Below are positions 43,863 to 53,196 of a stretch of DNA of 64,000 bases, in pieces. The notes under the pieces were generated by a model. It was not told where the DNA came from and did no database searches. It was given only the letters and a program-made list of their open reading frames with translations. The stretch comes from Ga0077527 sp964533495 (lineage in GTDB: Bacteria > Pseudomonadota > Gammaproteobacteria > Burkholderiales > SG8-41): contig CAZHJU010000004.1 of NCBI GenBank assembly GCA_964533495.1, forward strand, positions 62,001 to 126,000, read 5' to 3'. Each line of letters starts with the position of its first letter. Position 1 is the stretch's first letter. A program made the translations under genes and the position numbers.

Positions 43863-45899
43863 TTAGTCCTGTTGCTCAAGCAGGGCCAGCAGGCCCGCCT
43901 CGTCGATCACCGCCACGCCCAGCGCCTGTGCCTTTTCCAGCTTGCTGCCGGCTTCGCCGCCCGCGACCACATAATCCGTTTTTTTCGACACGCTGCCGGC
44001 CACTTTCCCGCCTTTGGCGAGTATCCGCTCCTTGGCCTCATCGCGGCTGAGACCCGGCAGCGTGCCGGTCAGCACGAAAGTCTTGCCCGACAGGGGCAGG
44101 CTGAGGGGACCTTGCGCCTCGCCTTCAGGCCAGTTCACCCCCTGATTCCGCAAGTCGTCCACGACCTCCCGGTTGTGCGGCTCCCGGAAGAACCGGACGA
44201 TGCTGGCCGCAACCACCGGCCCCACGTCGGACACCTGCTGCAGCACCGCCTCGTCGGCCGCCACCAGTGCGTCCAGACTGCCGAAATACAGCGCCAGATC
44301 GCGGGCCGTGGCTTCGCCGGTGTTGCGTATGCCCAGCGCAAATATGAACCGGGACAAGGTCGTCTGGCGGCTGCGGCCGATGGCTTCGACCAGGTTCGCG
44401 GCGGACTTCTCGCCCATGCGGTCAAGCGCGGCAAGCACCGCCACGTCCAGGCGATAGAGATCCGCCGGGCTTTTGACGAGATCCCCGTCCACCAGCTGCT
44501 CGACGAGCCTGTCGCCGAGACCTTCGATGTTCATCGCGCGGCGGGACGCGAAATGCAGCAGGGCCTGCTTGCGCTGCGCCGGGCAATAGAGGCCTCCGGC
44601 GCAGCGATGATCCTTCTCTTCCTCGTCCCGAACCACCGTCGAACCGCACACGGGGCATTGCGCCGGCATCATGAATTCGACGGTACCAGCAGGCCGCCTT
44701 TCCTCCACCACGGCGACGACCTGCGGAATGACGTCGCCCGCCCGGCGCACGATGACCGTATCGCCGACCCTCAGGCCCAGGCTGTGCACGAAACTTTCAT
44801 TGTGCAGGGTGGCATTGCTCACCGTCACGCCGCCGACGAAGACCGGATCCAGTTTGGCGACCGGCGTCAGCTTGCCCGTCCTGCCGACCTGGACCTCGAT
44901 GCCGCGCACCAGCGTCATCTCCTCCTGCGCCGGGAACTTGTGCGCACAGGCCCAGCGTGGCTCGCGCGACACGTAACCCAGCCTGTCCTGCAGATCCAGC
45001 GAATTCACCTTGTACACCACGCCGTCGATGTCGAACGGCAACCGGTCGCGCATCACCGCGATCCGGCCGTGGAACTGCATCAGGCCATCCGCCCCCCGCG
45101 CCACGGCGCGTTCGTCCGAGACCGGGAAACCGAAGCCGGCGAGAGCATCCAGAATGCCCTCCTGGGTATCCGGCATGTTCCATCCGGCGGTTTCACCGAT
45201 GCCGTAAGCGTAGAAAGAAAGCGGGCGGCTCGCCGTCACCCTCGAATCGAGCTGCCGGATGAAACCCGCCGTCGCGTTGCGCGGATTGATGAACACCTTC
45301 TGTCCGTCGATCCGCTGGCGCTCGTTGAGCCTCTCGAAATCGTCGCGCCGCATGAAAATTTCACCGCGCACCTCCAGCACCGGCGGACAGGCATCGCCGG
45401 CGAGGCGCAGCGGCACGCTGCGCACGGTGCGGACGTTGGGCGTGACATCCTCGCCGACCTCGCCGTCCCCCCTCGTCGCCGCCCGCAGCAGCACCCCCGA
45501 CTCGTAACGAAGGCTGATCGCGATGCCGTCGAACTTCAGCTCGGCCACGTATTCGACGGGCGGATCATCGGCGCCCAGCTTCAGCTCGCGCCGCATGCGA
45601 CCGTCGAAAGCGGCCGCGCCGCCGGGACCGGAATCGGTTTCGGTGCGGATGGACAGCATGGGCACCGCATGGCGCACTTCCGGCAGGTCGTCGCGGGGCG
45701 CGCCGCCGACGCGGCGGGTGGGCGAATCCGGGGAATCCAGCTCGGGATGCTCGTTCTCTATCTGCTGCAGCTCGCGGAACAGCCGGTCGTATTCGGCATC
45801 CGGAACCAGCGGATCGTCGAGCTCATGGTAGCTGCGGCTGTAACGCTCGATGTCCTCGCGCAACCGCGCCACGCGCTCGCGCAGCGACGCGGAAATCAT
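43863..45899 (-). CDS. ligA: NAD-dependent DNA ligase
   Basis: Seals nicks with NAD, 678 aa. Domains in order: Ia (YHELDDPLVPDAEYDRLFRE), adenylation with KxDG in VAELKFDGIAISLRYESG at about residues 115-120, OB fold, four-Cys zinc finger (CPVCGSTVVRDEEEKDHRC, then GLYCPAQ), helix-hairpin-helix repeats (MGEKSAANLVEAIG), and a C-terminal BRCT domain (LSGKTFVLTGTLPGLSRDEA). The start overlaps the zipA stop by four bases. Confidence 0.97.
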   Translation of the reverse strand: MISASLRERVARLREDIERYSRSYHELDDPLVPDAEYDRLFRELQQIENEHPELDSPDSPTRRVGGAPRDDLPEVRHAVPMLSIRTETDSGPGGAAAFDGRMRRELKLGADDPPVEYVAELKFDGIAISLRYESGVLLRAATRGDGEVGEDVTPNVRTVRSVPLRLAGDACPPVLEVRGEIFMRRDDFERLNERQRIDGQKVFINPRNATAGFIRQLDSRVTASRPLSFYAYGIGETAGWNMPDTQEGILDALAGFGFPVSDERAVARGADGLMQFHGRIAVMRDRLPFDIDGVVYKVNSLDLQDRLGYVSREPRWACAHKFPAQEEMTLVRGIEVQVGRTGKLTPVAKLDPVFVGGVTVSNATLHNESFVHSLGLRVGDTVIVRRAGDVIPQVVAVVEERRPAGTVEFMMPAQCPVCGSTVVRDEEEKDHRCAGGLYCPAQRKQALLHFASRRAMNIEGLGDRLVEQLVDGDLVKSPADLYRLDVAVLAALDRMGEKSAANLVEAIGRSRQTTLSRFIFALGIRNTGEATARDLALYFGSLDALVAADEAVLQQVSDVGPVVAASIVRFFREPHNREVVDDLRNQGVNWPEGEAQGPLSLPLSGKTFVLTGTLPGLSRDEAKERILAKGGKVAGSVSKKTDYVVAGGEAGSKLEKAQALGVAVIDEAGLLALLEQQD

Positions 45900-46945
45900 G
45901 CAAACAACCGCAGCGCCCGCGGGCTTCCCGCCGCAATGTCGCTCGCCGCCATCGCAGCATGGATTTCCTCCAGCTGCTGCCTGATGCGCGCCAGCCCGGC
46001 CTGCTGCAGCGGATTCCTGTTGTCATCGACCAGCATGCCGCCCAGGCTTCCGGCCATGGCCGTTCCGGCCTGCACCATGTGATCGAGCACGGCGATGCCG
46101 TCGGCGATCCGCGGCACGTCGAGCAGCAGCGTCAGCCCGGTGGTCTGCATCGCGGCAAGGTTTCCCTGCGCGAACGGCTCGGGTTCGTGGTTTTCCATCG
46201 TGAACAGCGTATGGCCATCCGCATCGTGCAGGTGAAACAGCCCGTCAGGCTCCAGGCTGAAACCCGCCGCCGCCGCGGCTTCGGCCACCTGCTCCGCGGA
46301 AAACGCGTTCCCGGACGGCGCCACCACATTCACGCCGATGGCCACATCCATGTCGCCGCAGAACGCATCCAGCGCGCGCGCCGTTTCCAGGGCCGCCGCT
46401 ATATCCCCGAACTCGGCCGTGGCGCCGTGCCGGGCCGACCACTCGCGCAGCGCATCGCAGAATCCGTTGAGCTGGGGCGCATGCACCGGCCCCAAACGGT
46501 TGACCAGTTGCAGCACCGCCTGCAGTTCACGGCATCCGGCATGGCTGCCCCGGTCCAGCAGGCGCCACATGCCCCCGTCGCGGCCGAACACCCGCGCCGG
46601 CTTGCCGAACGTCGCCAGCTGCGACAGCAGTTCCCTGAGGGCCGCGTCGCCGACCGGCTGTTCCGCGCGGATCAAGGCGATGAACTCGATGGCCGGATCC
46701 GCGGCGCCGCCCGCCGGCGCCGGCACGGCGGCATCGCCGATCCTGGGCTCGATGCGCGGCTCGGCCTGCGGCTCCGCCTGATCCGCCGCCGGGGCCGGGG
46801 TTTTCAGCAGCACGTCATCGCGCTCACCCTCGAACGCCCGCTGCAGGCGCTGCCGCAACTTGCGTTCCTGCCACAGGTTGAACGCGTAGACCCCGCCGAC
46901 CACCACCAGCCCGATTGCCGCCAATGCGATCTGCAGGTCGCTCAT
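45896..46945 (-). CDS. zipA: Cell division protein ZipA
   Basis: Inner-membrane FtsZ anchor. 349 aa: N-terminal span at about residues 4-22 (LQIALAAIGLVVVGGVYAF), a basic patch (QERKLRQRLQR), a Pro/Glu/Ala-rich linker to about residue 75, then a long C-terminal region. Its last ~130 residues, beginning near ALDAFCGDMDVAIGVNVVAP, form the FtsZ-binding fold. The linker is shorter than in E. coli. Between smc and ligA, the usual betaproteobacterial order. Confidence 0.9.
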   Translation of the reverse strand: MSDLQIALAAIGLVVVGGVYAFNLWQERKLRQRLQRAFEGERDDVLLKTPAPAADQAEPQAEPRIEPRIGDAAVPAPAGGAADPAIEFIALIRAEQPVGDAALRELLSQLATFGKPARVFGRDGGMWRLLDRGSHAGCRELQAVLQLVNRLGPVHAPQLNGFCDALREWSARHGATAEFGDIAAALETARALDAFCGDMDVAIGVNVVAPSGNAFSAEQVAEAAAAAGFSLEPDGLFHLHDADGHTLFTMENHEPEPFAQGNLAAMQTTGLTLLLDVPRIADGIAVLDHMVQAGTAMAGSLGGMLVDDNRNPLQQAGLARIRQQLEEIHAAMAASDIAAGSPRALRLFA

Positions 46946-46958
46946 CGGCGTCCGGCCG

Positions 46959-49900
46959 TCAGGCCGCCTCTTCCGTGAGTTTCATCGCCGCGTCGATGTC
47001 CACCGCGACGATGCGCGAGACGCCGGGTTCCTGCATGGTCACCCCGAGCAGCTGATTGGCGATTTCCATCGTGATCTTGTTGTGGCTGATGAACACGAAC
47101 TGCGACTGCTCCGACATTTTCTTCACCAGCTCGCAGAAGCGGCCGGTGTTGTGGTCGTCGAGCGGCGCATCCACCTCGTCCAGCATGCAGAACGGCGCCG
47201 GGTTGAGCTGGAAAATCGAGAACACCAGCGACATCGCGGTCAGCGCCTTTTCACCGCCGGACAGCAGGTGGATCGAGCTGTTCTTCTTGCCCGGCGGCTG
47301 GGCAATCACCTGGATGCCGCTGTCGAGAATTTCCTCGCCGGTCAGCAGCAGCCTGGCGTTGCCGCCGCCGAACAGCGCCGGGAACATCCGCGAGAAATGC
47401 GCGTTGACCTCGTCGAAGGTCGACTGCAGGCGCTCGCGGGTCTCGCGGTCGATGCGGCGGATCGCGTCTTCCAGGGTGTTCATCGCGGCCGTCAGATCCT
47501 CCGACTGCGCATCGAGATAGGTTTTGCGCTCGCGCGCCGTCTCGAGCTCCTCGAGGGCCGCCAGGTTCACGGCCCCAAGCGACTTGATTTCCCCGTTCAG
47601 GCGGTTGATTTCGGACTGCAGCGCGCCGGCGCGGACGCCTTTTTCCTCGAGCTGTTGCTGCAGCGCGACCTCGTCGACGCCGGCCTCGGCCAGCTGCTGC
47701 GCATACTGCTCCTCGTTGATGCGCGCCTCGTGTTCCTTCAGCTTCACTTCGCTGATGCGGACGCGCAGCGGCTCCAGTTTCTGCTCGGCCGCCATGCGCT
47801 CCTGCTCGATCTCCTTCAGCTGCGCCTCGGTCGCTTCGAGCACATCGCGGGCTTCCGCCAGCGCCTGCTCCTTGGTGCCGCGCAGCGACAGCGAGATCTG
47901 CAGCTGGCTCTGCCAGGACGACTCGTCCAGCCGCGACAGCGACTCCTGTTCTGTTGCCAGCGCCTGCCGCAGGCGTTCGATCGCCTCGCCGGACGCGGCA
48001 ATCGCGCGGCCGACCTCCTCGACCTTGGCGGCGGAGGTCTTGCCCTGGAACTGCGCCTCCTGAAGCTCGCGGTCCGCGCGCTGCAGGGTTTCCCGCTGCC
48101 GGTCGAGCAGTTCCTGCGCCTCGCGGAACTGCGCCTGCGCCGTTTCCAGCTCGCCGGCATAACCGGAAGCCTGCTCGCCCAACTGCAGCAGTTGTGCCGA
48201 AGCGTCCTCGCGCTGGCCGGTCTCGGTCAACACCTGCTCGGCGATCTCCGCCAGTTCCGCGGCAATCTGCTCGCCGCGCTGCGTCAGCCGCTGCGTCTGC
48301 TCGGTCAGGCGCACGCCTTCGACCTGCAGGGCATGGTGTTTCTGCTGCAGCCCCGCGACCTCCTGCCGCAGCACGGCCAGTTCCGATTTCGCTTCGGCGA
48401 TCAGCGCCGCCTGCCCATCCACTGCCGTGCGCAGGCCGTCCAGCGCGGCCTTTTTCGCGGCGGCTTCGGCATCCAGTGCCTCGATTTCGCGCTGCCGCGA
48501 CAGCACGCCGTGCAGCTCGGAATCCGGCGCGTGATAAGTGAGGGTGTGCCGGGTCAGCAGGCAGCCGTCGCGCGTCACCAGCACGGCACCCAGCACCAGC
48601 TGCCGGCGCAACGCCAATCCCGACGACAGGCTGTCGATGACGAAAGCACCGCCCAGCCAGTCCGCCAGCGCCGGCGCCAGCCGCGCATCGCGGCAGGTCA
48701 CGAACCGTGACAGCGGCACCGCGCCAGCCGGAACCGGCGCGGATGCATCATCGTTCGTACCACCGGTTTCCGCCACGGCCAGCTTGCCCGGCGGCATGTC
48801 CCAGCTGCCGCAGGCGTCCAATCCGTCCAGCGTCACCGCGTTCAACCGCTCGCGCAGCACGGCCTCGAGCGCGTCCTCGTAACCGGTTTCGATGGCGATG
48901 CCCTGCCACAGGCGCTGCGCGCCGTCCATGCCCCGCGCCGCGATCCAGTCGTCCATCCCCGAACCGTGCGCAAGCCTGTCCTGCAACTGCCGCAGCGCCT
49001 CGACCCGCGCTTCGGTCGCGGTGATGCCCTGGACCGCCTGGTCCAGCGCGGCGGATCGTGTTTCGAGTTCCTGCTCCAGTCCGGGCAGCGCCTGTTCCTT
49101 CGCCGCCAGGGTTTCGCGACGTTCTTCCAGCTCCGCTTCGACGGCCAGTGTCTGCGCGCGCAGGGACTCCAGCGCGGCGGTGTCCGGTTTCTCCAGTCCG
49201 TTCTGCTCTTCGTAAAGCCGCTCGTTGCGCACGGCCAGCCGCTCCAGCACCCGCGCCGCATGCTCCAGCTTGGTCTGTTCCACCTGGCGCGACCGCTCCA
49301 CCTGCCCCATGGCCTGCTGCAGCTCGTCCCGGCGCAGGCTCGCGCCCCGCCAGCCTTCCTCGACCAGCGGCAGCTTTTCGCGCTCCTCCGCGATGCGGGC
49401 TTCGCAGCCGGCGATCCGCTGCCCGGCCTGCGCGTGTTCTTCCTGCCACTGCGCCAGGCTGGACTGCGCCTGCTCCAACTGGCTTTCCGACGACGCCAGC
49501 TGGCCGCCGAGGCTGCCGATCTGCTGCTCGACCCGGCTGCGGTTCTCGCGAATGTGCGCGATCTGCTGCTCCAGGCGGGCGATCTCGGCATTGGTTTCGT
49601 ACAGCGCGCCCTGGGCGGCATGCACTTCGTCGCCGGCGCGGTAATGCCCGTTGCGCAGTTCCTCGAGGCGGCGCTCGGCATCGCGCAGCCGGGCGGTTTC
49701 CGCCTCCAGTTCGTTGCCGAGCCGCTCGATGTCCCGGGCATGGCGGTTGCGCGTCGCCGCCGATTCCTGGCGCCGCGCGAACCACAGCAACTGCTGGGTG
49801 CCCGTCACCTCGGCCTGCAGCGCGTGGTAACGCGTGGCCACCTCGGCCTGGCCCTGCAAGTGGGTCAGCTGCTTGTCCAGCTCCTGGCGGATGTCGTCGA

Positions 49901-50480
49901 CACGGGCGAGATTTTCCCGGGTATCGCGCAGGCGCAGCTCGGTTTCCCGGCGGCGTTCGCGGTATTTTGACACGCCCGCGGCCTCTTCCAGGAAAACCCG
50001 CAACTCCTCCGGCTTGGCCTCGATGACGCGCGAGATCATGCCCTGCTCGATGATCGCGTAGGCGCGCGCGCCGAGGCCGGTGCCGAGGAAAATGTCCGCC
50101 ACGTCGCGGCGGCGGACATGGATGTTGTTGATGTAGTACGACGAATCGCCGTCGCGCTCGAGCATGCGCTTGACCGAGATCTCGGCGTAGCTCGACCACT
50201 GCCCGGCCGCCTTGCCGAGGCTGTTGTCGAACACCAGTTCCACGCTGGCGCGGTTCACCGGCTTGCGGTCGCCCGAGCCGTTGAACAGCACGTCCTGCAT
50301 GGTCGCGCCGCGCAGATGCTTCGCCGAGGTTTCCCCGAGCACCCAGCGCACCGCGTCGATGATGTTGGATTTGCCGCAGCCGTTGGGGCCGACCACGCCG
50401 ACCAGTTGGCCGGGCACGGGGATGTGCGTGGGGTCGACGAAGGACTTGAAGCCGGCGAGATTGATTTGCTTGAGACGCAA
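46959..50480 (-). CDS. smc: Chromosome partition protein Smc
   Basis: Condensin ATPase, 1173 aa. N-terminal head: LKQINLAGFKSFVDPTHIPV, Walker A GPNGCGKSNIIDAV. Long coiled coils (about 165-500 and 660-1000) flank a hinge at about 515-640 (AVLRERLNAVTLDGLDACGS). C-terminal head: signature IHLLSGGEKALTAMSLV and Walker B PAPFCMLDEVDAPLDD. The start codon is TTG at 50480. No scpAB or mukEF partner is nearby. It is divergent from queF. Confidence 0.96.
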   Translation of the reverse strand: MRLKQINLAGFKSFVDPTHIPVPGQLVGVVGPNGCGKSNIIDAVRWVLGETSAKHLRGATMQDVLFNGSGDRKPVNRASVELVFDNSLGKAAGQWSSYAEISVKRMLERDGDSSYYINNIHVRRRDVADIFLGTGLGARAYAIIEQGMISRVIEAKPEELRVFLEEAAGVSKYRERRRETELRLRDTRENLARVDDIRQELDKQLTHLQGQAEVATRYHALQAEVTGTQQLLWFARRQESAATRNRHARDIERLGNELEAETARLRDAERRLEELRNGHYRAGDEVHAAQGALYETNAEIARLEQQIAHIRENRSRVEQQIGSLGGQLASSESQLEQAQSSLAQWQEEHAQAGQRIAGCEARIAEEREKLPLVEEGWRGASLRRDELQQAMGQVERSRQVEQTKLEHAARVLERLAVRNERLYEEQNGLEKPDTAALESLRAQTLAVEAELEERRETLAAKEQALPGLEQELETRSAALDQAVQGITATEARVEALRQLQDRLAHGSGMDDWIAARGMDGAQRLWQGIAIETGYEDALEAVLRERLNAVTLDGLDACGSWDMPPGKLAVAETGGTNDDASAPVPAGAVPLSRFVTCRDARLAPALADWLGGAFVIDSLSSGLALRRQLVLGAVLVTRDGCLLTRHTLTYHAPDSELHGVLSRQREIEALDAEAAAKKAALDGLRTAVDGQAALIAEAKSELAVLRQEVAGLQQKHHALQVEGVRLTEQTQRLTQRGEQIAAELAEIAEQVLTETGQREDASAQLLQLGEQASGYAGELETAQAQFREAQELLDRQRETLQRADRELQEAQFQGKTSAAKVEEVGRAIAASGEAIERLRQALATEQESLSRLDESSWQSQLQISLSLRGTKEQALAEARDVLEATEAQLKEIEQERMAAEQKLEPLRVRISEVKLKEHEARINEEQYAQQLAEAGVDEVALQQQLEEKGVRAGALQSEINRLNGEIKSLGAVNLAALEELETARERKTYLDAQSEDLTAAMNTLEDAIRRIDRETRERLQSTFDEVNAHFSRMFPALFGGGNARLLLTGEEILDSGIQVIAQPPGKKNSSIHLLSGGEKALTAMSLVFSIFQLNPAPFCMLDEVDAPLDDHNTGRFCELVKKMSEQSQFVFISHNKITMEIANQLLGVTMQEPGVSRIVAVDIDAAMKLTEEAA

Positions 50481-50503
50481 GGTGCTGTTCTGCCAAGAAA
50501 AAG

Positions 50504-50531
50504 TTGTAAGGCAAGGCCAAACGGGTAGAAT
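50504..50531 (+). promoter_or_regulatory. Promoter of queF
   Basis: TTGTAA (50504-50509), 16 nt, TAGAAT (50526-50531) in the 102-nt divergent gap between smc and queF. The start of transcription would be about 45 nt before the queF ATG. Confidence 0.45.
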
Positions 50532-50582
50532 TCAGCGCGCATTTTAACTGAATTGCCCCGCCAGACAGACAATCGCCCGCTC

Positions 50583-50999
50583 ATGCCGACGCAGCCTTCG
50601 CGACAACTGGAAACCTTCGCCAACCCGGCACCCGCGCGCGACTTCCGGATTCACATGGAAATACCGGAATTTACGTGCCTGTGCCCGAAAACCGGCCAGC
50701 CCGACTTCGCGACGCTGATCCTCGATTACGTGCCCGACCGGCTGTGCGTGGAACTGAAAAGCCTGAAGCTCTATGTCTGGTCGTTCCGCAACGAAGGCGC
50801 CTTCCACGAAGCGGCGACCAACCGCATCCTCGACGACCTGGTGCGCGCGACCCGCCCGCGCTGGATGCGCCTGACCGCCCGCTTCTACGTGCGCGGCGGC
50901 ATCTTCACGACGGTCACCGCGCAGCACGTCAAACGCGGCTTCAGGCCCGACCAGGTGCCGGAAATACCGCTGCTGGAACCCGGCGTTCCCGTCCGCTGA
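50583..50999 (+). CDS. queF: NADPH-dependent 7-cyano-7-deazaguanine reductase (short QueF)
   Basis: Last free-base step of queuosine synthesis, preQ0 to preQ1. 138 aa, the short (unimodular) tunnel-fold type. FTCLCPKTGQPDFATLILDY contains the covalent Cys and the nearby Asp; CVELKSLKLYVWSFRNEGAF is the QueF signature. The ATG at 50583 is used; the frame extends 30 nt upstream with no homology. No other que gene is in the window. Confidence 0.94.
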   Translation: MPTQPSRQLETFANPAPARDFRIHMEIPEFTCLCPKTGQPDFATLILDYVPDRLCVELKSLKLYVWSFRNEGAFHEAATNRILDDLVRATRPRWMRLTARFYVRGGIFTTVTAQHVKRGFRPDQVPEIPLLEPGVPVR

Positions 51000-51038
51000 C
51001 CGTACCACAGCCACAGCCGCAAAAGGCCACACGCCGAC

Positions 51039-52232
51039 GTGAACCCCCGCCTCGAACTGCTGCAAAGCTATCCGTTCCAGCGCCTCAACGCACTGCTGGC
51101 CGGACACGCGCCGCCCGCCGGGGTCAAGCCGGTCGCCCTCCATATCGGCGAACCCAAGCATCCGACACCGGCCTTCATCCGCGACGCGCTGGTGGCCGGA
51201 CTGGACGGGCTTTCGGCCTACCCGGCAACCCTGGGCACCGATGCCCTGCGCCAGGCCATCGCCGGGTGGATCGGCCGCCGCTACGGCATCGCAGCCCCGG
51301 ATCCGGCCACCCAGGTGCTGCCGGTCAACGGCAGCCGCGAAGCCCTGTTTTCCTTCGTGCAGACCGTCATCGACACCCGCCGCGGCAAACCGGTGGTCGT
51401 CTGCCCCAATCCTTTCTACCAGATCTACGAGGGCGCGGCGCTGCTCGCCGGCGCCGAGCCGCAGTTCATTCACAATCTGCCCGGGCAGGATTACGCCTTC
51501 GATCTCGAACAGTTGCCGGAAGAGATCTGGCGCCGCACCCAGATCCTGATCGTCTGCTCGCCCGGCAACCCGACCGGCAAGGTGCTGGGGCTGGAGGACT
51601 GGAAACGCCTGTTCGCGCACGCCGACCGTTACGGCTACGTGATCGCCTCCGACGAATGCTATTCCGAGATCTATTTCGACGAATCCAGCCCGCCGATGGG
51701 CGCGCTGGAAGCCGCCGCGAAGCTGGGCCGCGCCGATTACCGCAACCTGGTGGTGTTTTCGAGCCTGTCCAAGCGTTCCAACGTGCCGGGCATGCGCTCG
51801 GGTTTCGTCGCCGGCGATGCCGCCATCCTGAAAAAATACTATCTCTACCGGACCTACCACGGCAGCGCGATGAGCCCGCCGGTGCAGGCCGCGAGCATCG
51901 CCGCCTGGAATGACGAAGCGCATGTGCGCGAGAACCGGGCGCTGTACCGCGAGAAATTCGAAAAGGCCATCGCCATCCTGAAACCGGCCATGCCGGTGAA
52001 ATGGCCCGACGCAGCCTTTTACCTGTGGCTGGAAACGCCGATTGACGATATCGACTTCACCAGCAGGCTGCATGCCGCCGAAGCGGTCAGCGTGCTGCCG
52101 GGCAGCTACCTCGCCCGCGAAGCGCGCGGCATCAACCCCGGTGCCGGCCGCGTGCGCATCGCGCTGGTCGCCGGCGTGGACGAATGCGTCGAGGCGGCGC
52201 AGCGCCTGAAGCGGTTCGCCGCCTCGCTTTAA
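51039..52232 (+). CDS. dapC: Succinyldiaminopimelate transaminase DapC
   Basis: PLP class-I aminotransferase converting N-succinyl-2-amino-6-oxopimelate to N-succinyl-diaminopimelate. 397 aa, start GTG at 51039. Typical of DapC: NPRLELLQSYPFQRLNALLA and VALHIGEPKHPTPAFIRDAL. Cofactor residues: CSPGNPTGKVL, IASDECYSEIYFDE, and FSSLSKRSNVPGMRSGFVAG with the PLP lysine. It is 34 nt before dapD, the next-lower enzyme of the same pathway. Confidence 0.94.
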   Translation: MNPRLELLQSYPFQRLNALLAGHAPPAGVKPVALHIGEPKHPTPAFIRDALVAGLDGLSAYPATLGTDALRQAIAGWIGRRYGIAAPDPATQVLPVNGSREALFSFVQTVIDTRRGKPVVVCPNPFYQIYEGAALLAGAEPQFIHNLPGQDYAFDLEQLPEEIWRRTQILIVCSPGNPTGKVLGLEDWKRLFAHADRYGYVIASDECYSEIYFDESSPPMGALEAAAKLGRADYRNLVVFSSLSKRSNVPGMRSGFVAGDAAILKKYYLYRTYHGSAMSPPVQAASIAAWNDEAHVRENRALYREKFEKAIAILKPAMPVKWPDAAFYLWLETPIDDIDFTSRLHAAEAVSVLPGSYLAREARGINPGAGRVRIALVAGVDECVEAAQRLKRFAASL

Positions 52233-52266
52233 CCACAAATAGAGATCACAGGCAGGAGAAACCGAC

Positions 52267-53092
52267 ATGCAAGCATTGCAGAACACCATCGAACAGGCTT
52301 GGGAAAACCGCGCCGACCTGTCCCCCGCGAAGGCGCCCGCCGGCGTGCGCGCCGCCGTCGACGAAACCATCGCCCTGCTCGACGCCGGCACGCTGCGCGT
52401 GGCCGGGAAGAAGAACGGCCAGTGGCAGACCAGCGAATGGGCCAAGAAGGCGGTGCTGCTGTCCTTCCGGCTGCAGGACAACGCCGTCATGCAGGACGGC
52501 ACCAGCCGCTATTTCGACAAGGTCGCGCCCAAATTCGCGAACTACGACGATGCCGCCTTCCGCGCCGGCGGTTTCCGCGTGGTGCCGCCGGCCGTGGCGC
52601 GCCGCGGCTCATACATCGCAAAAAACGTGATCCTGATGCCCTCCTACGTCAATATCGGCGCCTATGTCGACGAGNNNNNNNNNNGTCGACACCTGGGCCA
52701 CGGTGGGCTCGTGCGCGCAGATCGGCAAGAACGTGCACCTGTCGGGCGGCGTGGGCATCGGCGGCGTGCTGGAGCCGCTGCAGGCCAACCCGACCATCAT
52801 CGAGGACAACTGCTTCATCGGCGCGCGCTCGGAGATCGTCGAGGGCGTGGTGGTCGAGGAAGGGTCGGTGGTGTCGATGGGGGTCTTCATCGGCCAGAGC
52901 ACCAAGATCTACGACCGCGCCACGGGCCAGGTGCTCTACGGCCGCGTGCCGGCCGGCTCCGTGGTGGTGTCCGGCTCGCTGCCTTCGCCGGACGGCAAGT
53001 GCAATCTGTACTGCGCGGTGATCGTCAAGCGCGTCGACGCCAAGACCCGCGCCAAGACCAGCATCAACGACCTGCTGCGCAGCGACGACTGA
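52267..53092 (+). CDS. dapD: Tetrahydrodipicolinate N-succinyltransferase DapD, with sequence gap
   Basis: Transfers succinyl from succinyl-CoA in lysine/diaminopimelate synthesis. The left part (136 codons, QALQNTIEQAWENRADLSPA to NIGAYVDE) and the right part (135 codons, VDTWATVGSCAQIGKNVHLS to INDLLRSDD) are joined by ten Ns at 52675-52684. The ten Ns put them in different frames. DapD proteins normally read DEG-T/S-M-VD here, so nine bases are missing and the gene is intact at 274 aa, the family's usual length. Hexapeptide repeats run from about residue 110. AGGAG precedes the ATG. Confidence 0.93.
52675..52684. other. Run of ten Ns (assembly gap) inside dapD
   Basis: Ten consecutive Ns, a placeholder rather than a measured length. 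The flanking codons GAG and GTCGAC fit three missing codons (Gly, Thr or Ser, Met), that is, nine bases. Annotation pipelines will split dapD here into two false fragments. Confidence 0.95.
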
Positions 53093-53196
53093 GCCGCGTG
53101 CGCCGGCCGCTTTGCAAGGCCGGCGAAACTGTGCAGAATGGCCCGGTAGCCGTGCAATGCGGCGGGCCCTACCGGGCATAACGGGGGAATCGCACC

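Noticed and set aside
43281..46082. 933-codon plus-strand frame across galU, ligA and zipA
   Set aside because: Antisense shadow spanning three real genes; no family motifs.
52267..53092. Frameshifted or broken dapD
   Set aside because: The frame change coincides with the artificial ten-N run; both sides are intact and fit a normal 274-residue protein.
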